A DNA stretch of 7,468 bases from assembly GCA_035549615.1 (NCBI GenBank), contig DASZQO010000164.1, positions 1 through 7,468 on the forward strand. Direction: 5' to 3'. Positions 5,896 to 7,468 of this stretch are shown piece after piece. Source of the stretch: JAKAWQ01 sp035549615. GTDB lineage: Bacteria > Pseudomonadota > Alphaproteobacteria > Acetobacterales > Acetobacteraceae. How positions within the stretch are numbered: the first letter of the stretch is position 1; each line of letters begins with the position of its first letter. The position numbers were made by a program, and so were the translations under genes. The notes below the pieces were generated by a model. That model did no database searches, was not told the origin of the DNA, and was given only the letters and a program-made list of their open reading frames with translations.

Positions 5896-7467
5896 TTAAT
5901 CGTCGCCTTCGGCCCCGGCCGCCGTCATCATCGCGGCAAGCTTCGGGATATGCACGGTTTCGCCCTTCATCAAGAAGCGGCGCTGGAAACGATCCAGATA
6001 GATATAGATCACAGGCGTCGTGTAGAGCGTGAGAACCTGGCTGAGCGCAAGCCCGCCGACCATCGCGAAGCCCAGCGGCTTGCGCAGCTCGGAGCCTGCG
6101 CCGTTCTCCAGCATCAGCGGCAGGCCGCTGAAGAGCGCGGCCATCGTCGTCATCAGGATCGGACGGAAGCGCAGCAGGCAGGCCTGGCGGATCGCGGTCT
6201 CGGGCGCCATCCCTTCGCGGCGCTCGGCGCTGATCGCGAAATCCACCATCATGATGCCGTTCTTCTTGACGATGCCGATGAGCAGGATGATGCCGATGAG
6301 GGCGATCACGGTGAGCTGGTAGCCGAATGCGAGCAGGATCAGCAGCGCGCCCACGCCGGCCGAGGGCAGGGTGGAGAGGATGGTGAGCGGCAGGATATAG
6401 CTCTCATAGAGAATGCCGAGAATGATATAGACGCTCACCAGCGCGGCGGCGACGAGATAGGGCTCGCTGCTGAGCGAGGATTGGAAGGCCTGCGCCGTGC
6501 CCTGGAACGTTCCCTGCAAGGTCGGCGGCACGCCCATCTCCGTTTCGATCTGCTGAATGGCGTTCACGGCATCGCCTAGGGATGCGCCGCTTTTCAGGTT
6601 GAACGAGATCGTGACCGAAGGCATCTGGTTGACGTGATTCACGGCAAGCGGCTCCACCGGCACGCTCGTCTCGTGGACCAGGGTCGAGAGGGGCACGGCC
6701 TGCCCGCTCGAGGAGGTGACATAGAGTTTCTGCAGGGTGGAGAGATCACCCTCCTCGCTCGGCAGCACGCCGAGGATGACGTAATAGGCCTTGTCCCCGG
6801 TGAAATACTGGGTCACCTCCCGCTGGCCGAACGCGTCATAGAGAATATTGTCGATCGTTGCCGGCTCGATCCCGAACCGGGCGGCCTGGTCGCGGTCATA
6901 GGTCAGGGTCTCGGTCGTGCCCGCGATCTGCTGGTCCGACGTGACATCGGTAAGCTGCGGCAGGGTTCGAATCTTCTTGAGGATCCGCGGGGCCCAGCTA
7001 TTGAGCTCGGTCTGGTTCACATCCTCGAGCGTGTATTGATACTCCGTCCGGCTGATCAGGCCGCCCACGCGCACATCCTGGATCACCTGCAGATAGAGCT
7101 GGATTCCCTTGAGCGCCTCCATCTTCTTGTCGATCTGGGCGATGACCTGGCTTGCGGTGGAGGTCCGCTGATCCCACGGCTTCAGAGTGATGTACACCCG
7201 GCCGTTGTTTGCCGTCTGGCCGCCCGAGCCGGCGCCGACGGCGGACACCTCGGAGGCCACCGAGGGATTGGAGAGAATGATCTTATTGACCTGCTGCTGC
7301 AGGGCGGACATCCCCTGGAAGGAAATATCCTGCGCAGCCACCGTGGTGCCGAACAGGATGCCGGTGTCCTGCTCCGGAAAGAATCCTTTCGGGATGATGA
7401 TGTAGAGATAGGCGGTGAGCGAAAGGGTGGCGAGGAAGACCATCAGGGTGACGAAGCGGAACCGCAG
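5896..7467 (-). CDS. RND multidrug efflux permease, MdtB/MdtC-like (C-terminal half; 5' end outside window)
   Basis: This is the inner-membrane proton-driven pump of a tripartite RND exporter, which would work with a periplasmic adaptor and an outer-membrane channel. The window holds 523 residues, about half of the usual length of about 1030. Numbering from the Met at 7443 (eight residues into the window), a membrane segment and GFFPEQDTG (20-28) open the second periplasmic porter/docking region (about 25-330), followed by six C-terminal membrane helices (about 330-490). K394 (in VKKNG), R425 and T432 (in RFRPILMT) align in spacing with the AcrB proton-relay residues K940, R971 and T978, so this half looks functional. 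The stretch VNHVNQMPSVTISFN (268-282) is closer to MdtB/MdtC than to AcrB. marR follows after 18 nt; the adaptor gene is expected upstream, beyond the edge. The substrates are unknown. Confidence 0.95.
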   Translation of the reverse strand: MRFRFVTLMVFLATLSLTAYLYIIIPKGFFPEQDTGILFGTTVAAQDISFQGMSALQQQVNKIILSNPSVASEVSAVGAGSGGQTANNGRVYITLKPWDQRTSTASQVIAQIDKKMEALKGIQLYLQVIQDVRVGGLISRTEYQYTLEDVNQTELNSWAPRILKKIRTLPQLTDVTSDQQIAGTTETLTYDRDQAARFGIEPATIDNILYDAFGQREVTQYFTGDKAYYVILGVLPSEEGDLSTLQKLYVTSSSGQAVPLSTLVHETSVPVEPLAVNHVNQMPSVTISFNLKSGASLGDAVNAIQQIETEMGVPPTLQGTFQGTAQAFQSSLSSEPYLVAAALVSVYIILGILYESYILPLTILSTLPSAGVGALLILLAFGYQLTVIALIGIILLIGIVKKNGIMMVDFAISAERREGMAPETAIRQACLLRFRPILMTTMAALFSGLPLMLENGAGSELRKPLGFAMVGGLALSQVLTLYTTPVIYIYLDRFQRRFLMKGETVHIPKLAAMMTAAGAEGDD

Positions 7468-7468
7468 C

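Noticed and set aside
5866..6579. 237-codon plus-strand frame opposite the RND gene
   Set aside because: Its extremely His/Asp/Glu/Arg-rich composition is the typical reverse complement of RND helices. It also spans the marR-RND gap in the wrong direction.

Overview
The window looks like a chromosomal stretch from a GC-rich alphaproteobacterium. The gene set and style fit Rhodospirillales/Acetobacteraceae best: a Coq7-type ubiquinone hydroxylase, a DsbB of the short alphaproteobacterial kind, a Liv-type amino-acid ABC system, and intergenic hairpin repeats that begin with TAGAGC at stop codons. The genus cannot be fixed from sequence reading alone. There is no transposase, integrase, phage gene, CRISPR array, tRNA or rRNA. 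Coding density is high and codon use looks even throughout, so this reads as core or housekeeping DNA rather than an island.

Layout: (1) Positions 1-1643, plus strand: the 3' end of a branched-chain amino-acid (HAAT) ABC transporter operon. The first reading frame appears to be a LivM-LivG fusion (permease C-terminus joined to an ATPase), cut by the left edge; livF follows immediately from a TTG start. (2) Positions 1644-1760: a short convergent gap filled by stem-loops. (3) Positions 1761-2384, minus strand: a glutathione S-transferase-like protein. (4) Positions 2385-2627: a divergent, structured non-coding region. (5) Positions 2628-3661, plus strand: a tight two-gene unit, dsbB and coq7, overlapping by ATGA. 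DsbB passes electrons to ubiquinone and Coq7 makes ubiquinone, so the pairing makes metabolic sense. (6) Positions 3662-3932: non-coding, with hairpins and the leader of the next gene. (7) Positions 3933-5261, plus strand: an MFS transporter of the anion/sugar-acid symporter type, also from a TTG start. (8) Positions 5287-7468, minus strand: the C-terminal half of an RND multidrug efflux pump (MdtB/MdtC-like), cut by the right edge, followed 18 nt downstream by a MarR-family regulator that probably controls the efflux operon.

Nothing here is clearly an undescribed system. The points most worth a second look are the LivM-LivG fusion, the dsbB-coq7 translational coupling, the TAGAGC-headed hairpin repeats that supply or abut stop codons, the structured dsbB upstream region with a possible leaderless start, and the MarR protein with a two-cysteine N-terminal extension at the end of an efflux operon.
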